Source of the DNA: a bacterium
GTDB taxonomy: Bacteria > Bacteroidota > Bacteroidia > Flavobacteriales_D > Sanyastnellaceae
Length of the DNA stretch: 45,594 nt
Reading direction: 5' to 3'
Assembly (NCBI GenBank): GCA_029979565.1
Contig: JAPOHG010000011.1
Coordinates: 1 to 45,594 of the forward strand
How positions within the stretch are numbered: the stretch's first letter is position 1; each line of letters starts with the position of its first letter. Both the position numbers and the translations under genes were made by a program. Positions 8,523 to 16,805 of the stretch are shown piece after piece. Under the pieces are notes generated by a model. It was given only the letters and a program-made list of their open reading frames with translations, had not been told where the DNA came from and did not search any database.

Positions 8523-10907
8523 TCAAAACTTGAAATTCCAGGTAACCGATGGGATCATGGGGAACAAACTCACTTGGTTTGCCTGCAAATCCAACGTGCC
8601 TGAGCTCAAGTCCCCCTCATTGCTGAAGTAGATGAAGTAGGGGTTCAAACGGTTGTAGAGGTTGTACACGCCAAAGGTCCAACTGGATTCCGAACGAAGG
8701 TCGCGTTTTTTCTTGGATTTCGCGGGGTCCGAAGTGTAGGTTGCACTGATGTCTGCACGATGGTAAGGCGCCATTCGGAAGCCATTGCGGGCGCCATAAA
8801 CGTCGGTGATGCGGCCTTCGAAAATGTAGCGTTGGACCGGCAGGGTGAGGGAGTTGCCGGTTGCGTAAACAAAGGCTCCGCCAAAACGCCATGCCTTGGA
8901 AAGGGTGTAATCCAAAACCACGCTCAAGTCATGCCGCCGGTCATATTTGGCGGGAAAAATCAACCCCGTATTCAAATCGTCAAATTGGCGCTCGGTCTTG
9001 CTCCACGTATACCCAATCCATCCGGTGAATCGGCCTTGGCGTTTTTTGATGAAGGTTTCCACCCCGTAAGACCATCCCTCACCGAAGACGAGGTTGTTGT
9101 CGACGTTGTCGCCGATGTTGTCTTCAGGGCTTGTGTTTTCGGCGTAGGCCACCAGGTTTTCCAATTCCTTCCAGTAGCCTTCGATGGAGGCCTCCCAATT
9201 CTCGTCCTCGCCTAAAGTTTTGAAATAGCCGAGACTCGCTTGGCGGCCCCATTGCGGCTTGACGCGGTCGGAACTGGGAATCCAGATATCTCCGGGAAGG
9301 GAACTCGTACCCAAGGAGGTTAGGTGGACATATTGGTAGTTTTCGCTGTATCCGGCTTTGACACTGGACCGCGGTCCGGTGGTTACCCGCAAGGCCAGTC
9401 GCGGCTCCCAGCCTCCGTAGAATTGCACCAATTCACCCGGTTCATAGACCGTAACCGGCTGGGTCATGATGCCGGGTGTGTCCATGGGGTAGCGTGTGAA
9501 CGGCCCCACATGCCAGAATCCACTCCACCGCATGCCGGCATGCAATCGCACGTCCTCGGTGATGTCGAAGTCATCTTGCAGGTAAACGCCCGCCTCATGG
9601 CTAAACGTTTGTTCGGATGTTCCCGTGTCAAATTCGGTGTCGCCGCTGCGCGCAGCGAAATCGGTGGGTATGAAGTCGTGGTGAACGTAATCGATGCCTC
9701 CTTTGATGACGTGGCGGGGATTGGGGTAGAAGCTCCATTCGGTGCGGCCAGCGAGGTCTTTGATGCCGCTTTCAAAACCGAATTCGAATTCCTCCTGACC
9801 TGCAAGAAAAGAGAAGGTGTATTCAGAATACGTAGCGCCGACGTTGAGGAACATGCGGTCGTTCAGTATCCGGTTCCAACGCAATGAACCCATGGAGTTG
9901 CCCCACGGGATGGAGGTGTTGAAGCCGGCCTCGGCACTGTTGAAGCTGAATACGTCTTTCCCGAAATACCCCGACAAAAACAGCTGATCTCGGTCGCTCA
10001 GGCGGTAATTGATTTTGGCGTTGAAATCATAGAAGTAATATCCGGTGCCTTCGAAAGCGGAGCCCTTGATGAATGGCCGCGTTAATATGTCCAGGTACGT
10101 TCGGCGACCGGACAAAATCAAACTGCACGTGTCTTTTATGATCGGTCCCTCAATGGTGAGCCGAGAGCTGATGAGGCCCAGACCGCCCGTGGTTTTCCAT
10201 TCTTTGGCGTTGCCCTCTTTCAACCCGATGTTGAGCACCGAGCTCACGCGTCCGCCGTACTCAGCGGGCATGGACCCTTTGATCAGGTCGATGTTTTTGA
10301 TGGCATCAGCGTTGAAGACGCTGAAAAATCCAAACAAATGCGAGGCGTTATACACCGTCGCATCGTCCAGCAGGATAAGGTTTTGGTCAGGACCACCTCC
10401 TCGGACATAGAATCCGCTGTTGCCTTCGCCGGCACTGGAAACCCCAGGCAGGAATTGCAGCACCTTCAGCACGTCAACTTCACCCAGAAGGGCCGGAAGT
10501 GCTTTGATTTGGTCCACTTCCACAGAAGCACGCCCCACGTCCGTGCTGGCAGTGTGGTCGGTTCGTTCACCGATCACCGTCGCCTCTTCAAATGCGATTA
10601 CTGCCGGCTCAAGTCCAATGTTGTAGACGGATTGCCCCGTTTTCAATTGGACTTCTTGGGTTTTGAAACCAATGAAACTCACAGCGACGGTGCGGGTGTC
10701 ACTGCCGAGGGTTAAGCTGTAAAAACCGTAGATGTTGGTGGACGTTCCGCGGCCTTCATTCACCGGGATAACGCTGGCACCTAAAATCTGTTCTCCGGTA
10801 GTTGCATCCGTCACCGTGCCACTGATGGTGCGCTGGCCGTGTGCCGCTAACGTGGTACTAAAGAAGCTCAGGGCAAGCAAGGCAAGGTGTCGAAATGGGC
10901 GGCTCAT
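8523..10907 (-). CDS. TonB-dependent outer-membrane receptor with carboxypeptidase-like N-terminal domain
   Basis: A 794-residue outer-membrane receptor. After a signal peptide (cleavage near AAHGQ, residues 21-25) comes a carboxypeptidase-regulatory-like domain (ISGTVTDATTGEQILGASV), then a plug domain with LPALLGEVDVLKVLQFLPG, GFYVRGGGPDQNLILLDD and GSMPAEYGGRVSSVLN, then a beta barrel ending in VTWNFKF with the expected terminal phenylalanine. There is no SusD-like partner next to it, so a polysaccharide-utilisation role is not indicated; the family without SusD takes up siderophores, metals or peptides. Co-transcribed with an ABC exporter and divergent from an oligopeptide-binding lipoprotein. 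A perfect -7 box ends 8 bases before the ATG. Confidence 0.93.
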   Translation of the reverse strand: MSRPFRHLALLALSFFSTTLAAHGQRTISGTVTDATTGEQILGASVIPVNEGRGTSTNIYGFYSLTLGSDTRTVAVSFIGFKTQEVQLKTGQSVYNIGLEPAVIAFEEATVIGERTDHTASTDVGRASVEVDQIKALPALLGEVDVLKVLQFLPGVSSAGEGNSGFYVRGGGPDQNLILLDDATVYNASHLFGFFSVFNADAIKNIDLIKGSMPAEYGGRVSSVLNIGLKEGNAKEWKTTGGLGLISSRLTIEGPIIKDTCSLILSGRRTYLDILTRPFIKGSAFEGTGYYFYDFNAKINYRLSDRDQLFLSGYFGKDVFSFNSAEAGFNTSIPWGNSMGSLRWNRILNDRMFLNVGATYSEYTFSFLAGQEEFEFGFESGIKDLAGRTEWSFYPNPRHVIKGGIDYVHHDFIPTDFAARSGDTEFDTGTSEQTFSHEAGVYLQDDFDITEDVRLHAGMRWSGFWHVGPFTRYPMDTPGIMTQPVTVYEPGELVQFYGGWEPRLALRVTTGPRSSVKAGYSENYQYVHLTSLGTSSLPGDIWIPSSDRVKPQWGRQASLGYFKTLGEDENWEASIEGYWKELENLVAYAENTSPEDNIGDNVDNNLVFGEGWSYGVETFIKKRQGRFTGWIGYTWSKTERQFDDLNTGLIFPAKYDRRHDLSVVLDYTLSKAWRFGGAFVYATGNSLTLPVQRYIFEGRITDVYGARNGFRMAPYHRADISATYTSDPAKSKKKRDLRSESSWTFGVYNLYNRLNPYFIYFSNEGDLSSGTLDLQANQVSLFPMIPSVTWNFKF

Positions 10908-10915
10908 GATGTGCG

Positions 10916-10923
10916 CAAAAGTA
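10916..10923 (-). promoter_or_regulatory. -7 promoter box of the TonB-receptor operon
   Basis: On the minus strand TACTTTTG matches TAnnTTTG perfectly. Only 8 bases separate it from the ATG (10907), so the predicted transcript has almost no leader. A -33 TTTG is not evident. Confidence 0.5.
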
Positions 10924-10994
10924 TTGGGCCCATTGAGGCCATGCCCGAATAACAGCTGGTTTTAGCATTTGTTGGACACTACCTTGTGCGGTGA

Positions 10995-12644
10995 ATGAAA
11001 GCGTCAGGAAATCCCGAGGTTCGTTTGTTGCTGTGGGCTGCTTTGGCCACCATCATCGGAGGATGCAATTCCACTCCTTATGACGTCTCCACGGTGTTCC
11101 GCTACAACGAAAGCGCCAACCTCACGTCGCTTGACCCGGCATTTGCGCGCACCCTTGAGCCTATGTGGGTGGTGGATCAATTGTATGACGGGTTGGTTGA
11201 ATTGGATGCCAACTTGAAGGTGCAGCCGCTCATTGCGGAATCGTTTTATGAAGAAGAAGGGGGGACCAAGTGGGTATTTGTGTTGCGCGATGACGTCCAT
11301 TTTGTCGCCCACCCCGATGTTCCCGGGTTGGAGCAGGGCAGGCGACTTACGGCGCCGGATGTGGTGTACAGCCTGAATCGGCTGCGCGATCCGGAGGTCG
11401 CTTCGAGCGGTCGCTGGATCTTGGATGCGCTCGATGTTTCAAGCGAGGGAGCAGGGCTCGTTGCGCGCGGTGTGGATACGGTAGAGTTCCAATTGAAGCA
11501 GCCTTTTCCGCCTTTTTTGGGACTGCTAGCGACCGCTTATGCAAACATCGTTGCGCCGGAGGCGGTCGAACATTTCGGTGCAGATTTTCGGCGGAATCCG
11601 GTCGGCTCTGGTCCGTTCAAATTGGCTTGGTGGTTGGAAGATGTCGCTTGCGTGCTGCACCGCCATGAGGGCTACTGGGAACACGATGAGGCGAGCGAAC
11701 GTCTACCGTACCTCGACGCGGTCCACATCTCGTTCGCAGCAGATATGGGAGCAGAATACCAAGGGCTATTGCAAGGAAAGTTTGATTTCATGAGCGGTCT
11801 GCACCCGGCCTACATGGAAGAGTTGCTCGAGGTTGATGGAACACTTCGCGGTGAACATGCCCACGCGATTCGCATGGTAACCACGCCATTTTTGAAAACG
11901 GATTACATCGGTTTTTTCGTTGAGCGTACAACCGAAGAGTGGCTGCCTTGGCAGGACAAGGCTGTGCGGAACGCCCTGTCCCTCGCGATTGACCGCGAGG
12001 GGATTGCGCGATCGCTTCGACGAGGAAGCGTGGTGCCGACGCATGATTTCGTACCGCCTGCCTTGGTGGGCCGGTCCGCTCCAAGACCCAGTACCTTCAA
12101 CGCTGAACGAGCCCGTAATGCGATGGATTCCGTCGCTTCGGTACATCCCCGTCCATGGCCCGCCATGGTCTTGCTAACGACCAGTGAATACAGTGATTTG
12201 TGTGCAGCGCTGCAGCACCAGTGGGAGGCCATTGGAATGGAGGTGCGCATCGATGTGGTGGCGCCGGCCACGCACCGTGAACGCGTTGCCAACGGTAAGG
12301 CCGTGGCGTTTCGAAAATCGTGGTTGGCCGACTACCCCGACGCAGAAAATTTCCTGTCATTGTTCCGAACTACCAACCACGCACCAAGTGGTCCGAATTA
12401 CACGCATTATTCCAGTCGTGCGTTTGATGCCGGTTTGGATTCAGCCATGGCGGAAGGTAATGCAGTCGAGCGCACGGCGCGTTACGATGCGCTAAATCAA
12501 ATGGTCTCTGAGGCGTTGCCGCTGATCCCGCTTTTCCACGACCAAGTGACCCACTTTGTTCGGCACGGCATTGAAGGGTGGGAGATCAACTCCATTAATC
12601 GCTTGGATTTGAGGCGAGTAAGAAAGACGTCGAGCGAGAACTAG
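10995..12644 (+). CDS. Oligopeptide/dipeptide-type substrate-binding lipoprotein (SBP family 5)
   Basis: A 549-residue DppA/OppA-like binding protein. The N-terminus has a hydrophobic signal with lipobox IGGC (Cys24). Family landmarks follow: LTSLDPAFARTLEPMWVVDQLYDGLV, RRLTAPDVVYSLNRLRDP, NPVGSGPFKLAWW, and the C-terminal FRTTNHAPSGPNYTHYSS. Bacteroidota often carry such lipoproteins without adjacent permease genes, and none is visible here; the neighbouring exporter is not the right type. Function is inferred as peptide (or other small cationic ligand) capture in the periplasm or at a membrane surface. TACCTTG ends 8 bases before the ATG and is a candidate -7 box. Confidence 0.88.
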   Translation: MKASGNPEVRLLLWAALATIIGGCNSTPYDVSTVFRYNESANLTSLDPAFARTLEPMWVVDQLYDGLVELDANLKVQPLIAESFYEEEGGTKWVFVLRDDVHFVAHPDVPGLEQGRRLTAPDVVYSLNRLRDPEVASSGRWILDALDVSSEGAGLVARGVDTVEFQLKQPFPPFLGLLATAYANIVAPEAVEHFGADFRRNPVGSGPFKLAWWLEDVACVLHRHEGYWEHDEASERLPYLDAVHISFAADMGAEYQGLLQGKFDFMSGLHPAYMEELLEVDGTLRGEHAHAIRMVTTPFLKTDYIGFFVERTTEEWLPWQDKAVRNALSLAIDREGIARSLRRGSVVPTHDFVPPALVGRSAPRPSTFNAERARNAMDSVASVHPRPWPAMVLLTTSEYSDLCAALQHQWEAIGMEVRIDVVAPATHRERVANGKAVAFRKSWLADYPDAENFLSLFRTTNHAPSGPNYTHYSSRAFDAGLDSAMAEGNAVERTARYDALNQMVSEALPLIPLFHDQVTHFVRHGIEGWEINSINRLDLRRVRKTSSEN

Positions 12645-12705
12645 GACGAGCATGTCCGATTTGTGCCACAAACCGTACATTGGAAGGCACGAACCTTCTT
12701 TTTCC

Positions 12706-13719
12706 ATGCTCAGAATTGATTGCCATACGCACATCTTACCCCGCGAAATGCCGAATTGGTCGGAGCGGTTTGGAGGTGGGCAGTACATTCACCTTGAGCC
12801 AAGCGAACGGGCGGGTTTTGCGCGCATGGTGCAGGGAAATCAGTTCTTTAGAGAGATAGGTGAAAACTGCTGGGACGTTGAAGTGCGCAAACGGGAATAC
12901 GCCGCGCATGAGACCCAGGTTCAGGTGGTGTGTACGATTCCGGTGATGTTCAATTACGATGCGCCCTTGACACACGCACAGGACATTTCAGCTTTTCTCA
13001 ATGACCACATCAGCACATTGGTCGCTAAGGATTCCTCACATTATGCGGGATTGTGCTCCGTACCCATGCAGGATACCGATGCGGCCATCCGTGAATTGGA
13101 ACGCGCCAAAGACGCCGGTCATCTGGGGGTACAGATTGGGTCCAACATCAACGGACTCAACCTCTCAGAGGAACGCTTTTTCCCGTTCTTTGAAGCATGC
13201 CAGCGCTTGAGTATGGCCGTGATGATCCACCCGTGGGACATGATGGGCAAGGAGCAAATGGAGAAATACTGGCTGCCTTGGTTGGTGGGCATGCCAGCCG
13301 AAACGGCACGAGCGGCGAGTTCGATGATTTTTGGTGGGGTGTTGGAGCGCTTGCCCAATTTGCGTGTCATGTTCAGTCATGCTGGCGGTTCGTTCCTAAC
13401 AACCTTGGGCCGGTTTGAGCACGGCTTCAATTGCCGACCGGACTTGGTGGCCATTGACAACGACGTGAATCCACGAGACTACCTCGGAAAATTTTGGATT
13501 GACAGCATCACCCACGATGCCGATCTGTTGGAATACGTGATGAAGTTACAGGGACCAAACCGCATCTGCATGGGCTCGGATTACCCCTTCCCATTGGGTG
13601 ATTTGGAGCTCGGTGCTTACATGCTCAACATGGGGCTGACTGAGCCGCAATTGAATCAATTGTTCTCTGGAGCCGCCTTGGAATGGCTTGGGGTGCCAGC
13701 TTCCCATTTTGAATCCTGA
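12706..13719 (+). CDS. ACMSD-like amidohydrolase (2-amino-3-carboxymuconate-6-semialdehyde decarboxylase family)
   Basis: A 337-residue metal-dependent amidohydrolase-fold decarboxylase. The ATG at 12706 places the metal motif DCHTHILP at residues 5-12; an upstream ATG (12652) would add 18 residues before it. Other landmarks are GLCSVPMQD, LGVQIGSNINGLNL, MIHPWDMM, MFSHAGGSF and the late metal-binding GSDYPFPLG, all as in ACMSD of the kynurenine route of tryptophan breakdown. No other kynurenine-pathway gene lies in the window, so the pathway assignment rests on family similarity; related gamma-resorcylate decarboxylases are an alternative. TACATTGG at 12676-12683 may be its -7 box. Confidence 0.85.
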   Translation: MLRIDCHTHILPREMPNWSERFGGGQYIHLEPSERAGFARMVQGNQFFREIGENCWDVEVRKREYAAHETQVQVVCTIPVMFNYDAPLTHAQDISAFLNDHISTLVAKDSSHYAGLCSVPMQDTDAAIRELERAKDAGHLGVQIGSNINGLNLSEERFFPFFEACQRLSMAVMIHPWDMMGKEQMEKYWLPWLVGMPAETARAASSMIFGGVLERLPNLRVMFSHAGGSFLTTLGRFEHGFNCRPDLVAIDNDVNPRDYLGKFWIDSITHDADLLEYVMKLQGPNRICMGSDYPFPLGDLELGAYMLNMGLTEPQLNQLFSGAALEWLGVPASHFES

Positions 13720-13785
13720 TGTGCGTCGCTGGGATGCTGCAACCAATTGGCGCACGAACGTGTTTGAATAGCGACCACCTGATCC

Positions 13786-14340
13786 ATGGAAGCGGCTGAC
13801 ATCAACCTCATCGAAGCGTGCAAGCGGGGCAAGCCCAGTGCGCAGCGGGAGGTGTACGCGCGCTTTAGCCCCATGATGTTTGCCGTGGCGCTCCGTTACA
13901 CGAATGGACGGGCCGACGCGGAAGACATTTTGCAAGAGGCCTGGATCAAGGTGTTCCGCCACATCAAGTCGTTCAGCGAGCACAACAGTTTCGAAGGTTG
14001 GCTGCGGCGAATCGTCGTGAATACCGCGATTACCCACTACCGCCGGAACCAAAAACACGCTTTTCAGCTCGATGTGGATGAGGTCCATGCAACCCCTGCG
14101 GACTTGGAAGCGTTCAAGGAATTGGATTTCACTCGAGAAGAACTGGCAACTGCCATTGCGCAGCTGCCGAAAGGATATGGAATGGTGTTCAACATGTATG
14201 TAATCGAAGGGTACAAGCACAAAGAGATTGCCGAGCAATTGGGAATCGATTTGAATACGTCCAAAAGCCAGTTGAGTCGGGCCCGGAAGTATTTGCAAGG
14301 CATCCTCGAGAACATGTCAAAACGAGCACAGCAGGCATAA
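13786..14340 (+). CDS. ECF-type RNA polymerase sigma factor
   Basis: A 184-residue extracytoplasmic-function sigma-70. Region 2 includes FSPMMFAVALRYTNGRADAEDILQEAWIKVF cut here into its parts (core-binding helix, then the DAEDILQEAW motif, then promoter -10 recognition around SFSEHNSFEGWLRRI). Region 4 at about 125-175 (LPKGYGMVFNMYVIEG, HKEIAEQLGID, SQLSRARKYL) is the helix-turn-helix. The next gene starts 10 bases after the stop and encodes a one-span membrane protein in the position of an anti-sigma factor, so the operon looks like an envelope-signal module. Its targets are not identifiable from this window. Confidence 0.93.
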   Translation: MEAADINLIEACKRGKPSAQREVYARFSPMMFAVALRYTNGRADAEDILQEAWIKVFRHIKSFSEHNSFEGWLRRIVVNTAITHYRRNQKHAFQLDVDEVHATPADLEAFKELDFTREELATAIAQLPKGYGMVFNMYVIEGYKHKEIAEQLGIDLNTSKSQLSRARKYLQGILENMSKRAQQA

Positions 14341-14350
14341 AGCAGAAGCC

Positions 14351-14860
14351 ATGGAAACAGAAAAATTTGATCAGTACTTCCGTACTCAATTCGAGAACGA
14401 GACCGTTGCACCACCGGCGGCCCTTGAAGAGGCGGTTTTTGATTCCCTGGCAGCGGGTGCAAAAAAGCGCCGGGGTGCTGCAGCGGTTACCCTCGGCCTG
14501 GTCGTCACCGCTGCGGCCGCGGCGCTGTGGATGAATGCTCCGGCCCCTGCGCAGCCTGAAGGGCAAGAGCCCTTGCCCAATGAAGCGTTCGTTCCGGCCA
14601 CCTCGGAGCCCGACACTGCCATTGAAAAGTCGGCTCCAGCTACCGTCGCCGCTGCTCAAGTTCCCGCTGGGTCGATTGTCGCTGCTCCCAGCGAGATGCC
14701 AGCGCCCACGACGGTGTTGTCCACTGAACCCGAAGCGATGAATGAAGTGGATTCAAGGGCGTTGTCGGGTGTGAAATTGCAGGATTCTGCCCAACCTGAG
14801 CTTCAGCAGCTTCAAGGTGAGAAGTGGGTATTGCCGGCGACCGTCAAAGTGAACGATTAA
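14351..14860 (+). CDS. Single-span membrane protein, candidate anti-sigma factor
   Basis: 169 residues of unknown family. The N-terminal cytoplasmic part (about 1-40; FDQYFRTQFENETVAPPAALEEAVFDSL) resembles in style the short N-termini of Bacteroidota anti-sigma-like proteins. One membrane span follows at about 43-60, then a long Ala/Pro/Thr/Glu-rich periplasmic tail without a fold signature. It is 10 bases after the ECF sigma gene and 9 bases before the next gene. Anti-sigma function is inferred from position and topology, not from a recognised domain. Confidence 0.7.
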   Translation: METEKFDQYFRTQFENETVAPPAALEEAVFDSLAAGAKKRRGAAAVTLGLVVTAAAAALWMNAPAPAQPEGQEPLPNEAFVPATSEPDTAIEKSAPATVAAAQVPAGSIVAAPSEMPAPTTVLSTEPEAMNEVDSRALSGVKLQDSAQPELQQLQGEKWVLPATVKVND

Positions 14861-14869
14861 CTTTCGAGC

Positions 14870-15694
14870 ATGCGCCAAGCAGGCCTGCTCATTTTCTTTC
14901 TTGCATCGCTTGACCCGTTGTGGGCAAGTGCGGATGCTCCTGCTGCAAGGGATACCATCGTGATCGATGGTGTGACTTTGGATGTGGAAGCCCAAGTGCG
15001 TTTCGATAGCATGATGACGAACCCACGCGAAAACGATGCTGCATTCCAAGCTGCATGGACGGTGTGTGGACTGGTGGGGAACGGTGGACCTCCAACGGGT
15101 TGGAGGTACTGGAGTGGAAGCTCCGATGTGAACGTGCAATTTTCAGCCGAGTTGCTCCGGTTTCCTGCGCGTTTGGATCGACGGAAGCGAATCCAATGGC
15201 AAGCACACTTCGATGCGGGCTTCATGATGACCTCGTTGACTTCGATTGATGAGCATGCTTTTCCCGATTCTTTGATTGGTTTTTTGCCGGCTACGGCGGT
15301 AGCTCCGCTCCGAATGGTGACCTCACAGCAATTCGACATTGGAACCGAGACGGATACCCTTGACGCCGTTACAGGCCGCACGGTCGCAACCGCGCCGTTC
15401 GCCTTCGTGGGGTTGGACGCGGTATGGGGCGAGTGGCATGCAGGGGTTAAGGGAGGCGTGCGTTTCAGGATGCAGTCTTCCCAAGACCGGCCGACCTTGA
15501 ACGGGCCGACCTTGAACGGGCCCGCCTTTGTTCCGGGGCTGCCGCGGGATCGCGGAATCGAACCGATGATTCAAGCCCAAATTGGTTACCAGAAAAAACG
15601 CTCTCCATGGACCATTCAGCTCACCGGACTTTGGATTTCAGAATCTGCACAGAACCAATGGTGGGGGTTTGGCGTTAAGTATGATGCGTGGTAG
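14870..15694 (+). CDS. Exported protein of unknown function, possibly outer-membrane
   Basis: 274 residues, third gene of the ECF sigma operon. It has a signal peptide (MRQAGLLIFFLASLDPLWASA). The body has alternating hydrophobic strands and ends WWGFGVKYDAW, an aromatic end typical of beta-barrel proteins, so an outer-membrane barrel is possible. A short in-frame duplication, GPTLNGPTLNGPAF (about 15490-15535), lies in a likely loop. I do not recognise the family. Because it is co-transcribed with the sigma factor it may be an envelope component that the system monitors or supplies. Confidence 0.7.
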   Translation: MRQAGLLIFFLASLDPLWASADAPAARDTIVIDGVTLDVEAQVRFDSMMTNPRENDAAFQAAWTVCGLVGNGGPPTGWRYWSGSSDVNVQFSAELLRFPARLDRRKRIQWQAHFDAGFMMTSLTSIDEHAFPDSLIGFLPATAVAPLRMVTSQQFDIGTETDTLDAVTGRTVATAPFAFVGLDAVWGEWHAGVKGGVRFRMQSSQDRPTLNGPTLNGPAFVPGLPRDRGIEPMIQAQIGYQKKRSPWTIQLTGLWISESAQNQWWGFGVKYDAW

Positions 15695-15698
15695 GTAG

Positions 15699-15728
15699 TT
15701 TGTTAGCCAAATGCAATTCAGTATCTTG
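15699..15728 (+). promoter_or_regulatory. Bacteroidota promoter of the T9SS sort-B gene
   Basis: TTTG (15699-15702), 19-base spacer, TATCTTG (15722-15728): the best complete -33/-7 match in the window. Only 6 bases lie between the -7 box and the ATG at 15735, so transcription would begin at or very near the start codon. Confidence 0.65.
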
Positions 15729-15734
15729 TACATC

Positions 15735-16793
15735 ATGTTGACCCGTATCACCTTTCCATTTGTTCGGCTTTTAGCAGTCGCCCTCTTGTGCGCATGGAGC
15801 ATGACGGCATCGGGTCAACAGGTGGTGAATGGCAGTTTTGAGTCGCTTGTGTCATTGCCCTCAACAACCGGTCAATGGAATTTGCTCCCCGGTTGGATGG
15901 GAACGGGGAGTTCGGAAAACACGCCCGATGCATTCCACATGCAGGGCACCGGAGGAGGAGATTTGCCTGAAACACCGGTAGCAATGGTCTCTCCGGACCA
16001 GGGCATGGCCATTGCGGGTTTCATGGCAACGGGGGAAGACGGAGCCAACCGACGTGAGTACATCACGGGTACGTTTTCAGTCCCTCTCGAAGCTGGAGCG
16101 GCCTACCGCTTCACATTCCGCATGACCAATGGAGAGCGCACGGCGTTTTCCCAAGCTGGACTCGGGGTGAGCAAGTTGGGGATGCACTTCTCGATGGGGC
16201 CGTTGCAGCAAATTGGCGCAGCCCCTTTGTCAGAGACGCCTCAGTTCGAGTTGACCCCGGTCTTTTACAGCCGTGAATGGGAGACGGTATCCTTCACATT
16301 CATCGCCCAGAATGCGTGGACCTGTTTTACATGGGGAGCCTTCGGTGGAGATGAGGAGCGAATCATTGCCGTGAATGAGGGCGATGCGCCCACCATGGCC
16401 TACTGCTTTGTGGATGCGTTCGAAGTAGCCCTTGATGAGGAGGGCATTGCTGTGGATGAAGAGGAAGTAAAAGGACCGGCAACGAAGCCAACTGCGGTGA
16501 ATCTGGATGAAGATCCCTCTTGGTTCGTACCGAACGCGTTCACTCCGAACAACGATGGGGAGAACGATGTGTTCGTTCCGGTTTGGAACAACGTCGAACT
16601 GCGGCGGTTTGAAGTGTTTTCCCGTTGGGGAGAAAAGGTTTTCGCCTTAACCGCCAACTCAGCGAACGGATGGGATGGAAAGACTTCCAATGGAAAGGAC
16701 GCCGAACCCGGCACGTATGTCTGGCAAGTGGACCTCCTCGATGCAGACGGCAAGACGATTTCCAAATCCGGAGCCATCACCTTGATCCGCTGA
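15735..16793 (+). CDS. Secreted protein with T9SS sort-B (gliding motility-associated) C-terminal domain
   Basis: 352 residues starting at the ATG at 15735, which gives a signal peptide cleaved near TASGQ. The N-terminal part, QQVVNGSFESLVSLPS, is the usual opening of a carbohydrate-binding-like jelly-roll module (NGSFE motif). It is followed by a linker rich in Glu and Val (DEEGIAVDEEEVKGP), then the sort-B domain FVPNAFTPNNDGENDVF ... FEVFSRWGEKVF ... YVWQVDLLDADGK. Such proteins are delivered to the cell surface or medium by T9SS. The gene has its own promoter and is followed 12 bases later by bshC. The ligand of the jelly-roll module is unknown. Confidence 0.88.
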   Translation: MLTRITFPFVRLLAVALLCAWSMTASGQQVVNGSFESLVSLPSTTGQWNLLPGWMGTGSSENTPDAFHMQGTGGGDLPETPVAMVSPDQGMAIAGFMATGEDGANRREYITGTFSVPLEAGAAYRFTFRMTNGERTAFSQAGLGVSKLGMHFSMGPLQQIGAAPLSETPQFELTPVFYSREWETVSFTFIAQNAWTCFTWGAFGGDEERIIAVNEGDAPTMAYCFVDAFEVALDEEGIAVDEEEVKGPATKPTAVNLDEDPSWFVPNAFTPNNDGENDVFVPVWNNVELRRFEVFSRWGEKVFALTANSANGWDGKTSNGKDAEPGTYVWQVDLLDADGKTISKSGAITLIR

Positions 16794-16805
16794 TAGGTGG
16801 GTGAC

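Noticed and set aside
12652-12705. An upstream ATG extending the ACMSD-like protein by 18 residues.
   Set aside because: The extension would precede the metal-binding N-terminus without family similarity and covers the likely promoter.
15490-15535. A 15-bp direct duplication considered as an insertion or target-site duplication.
   Set aside because: It is in frame, immediately tandem, with no element between the copies; most likely simple slippage in a loop of the protein.
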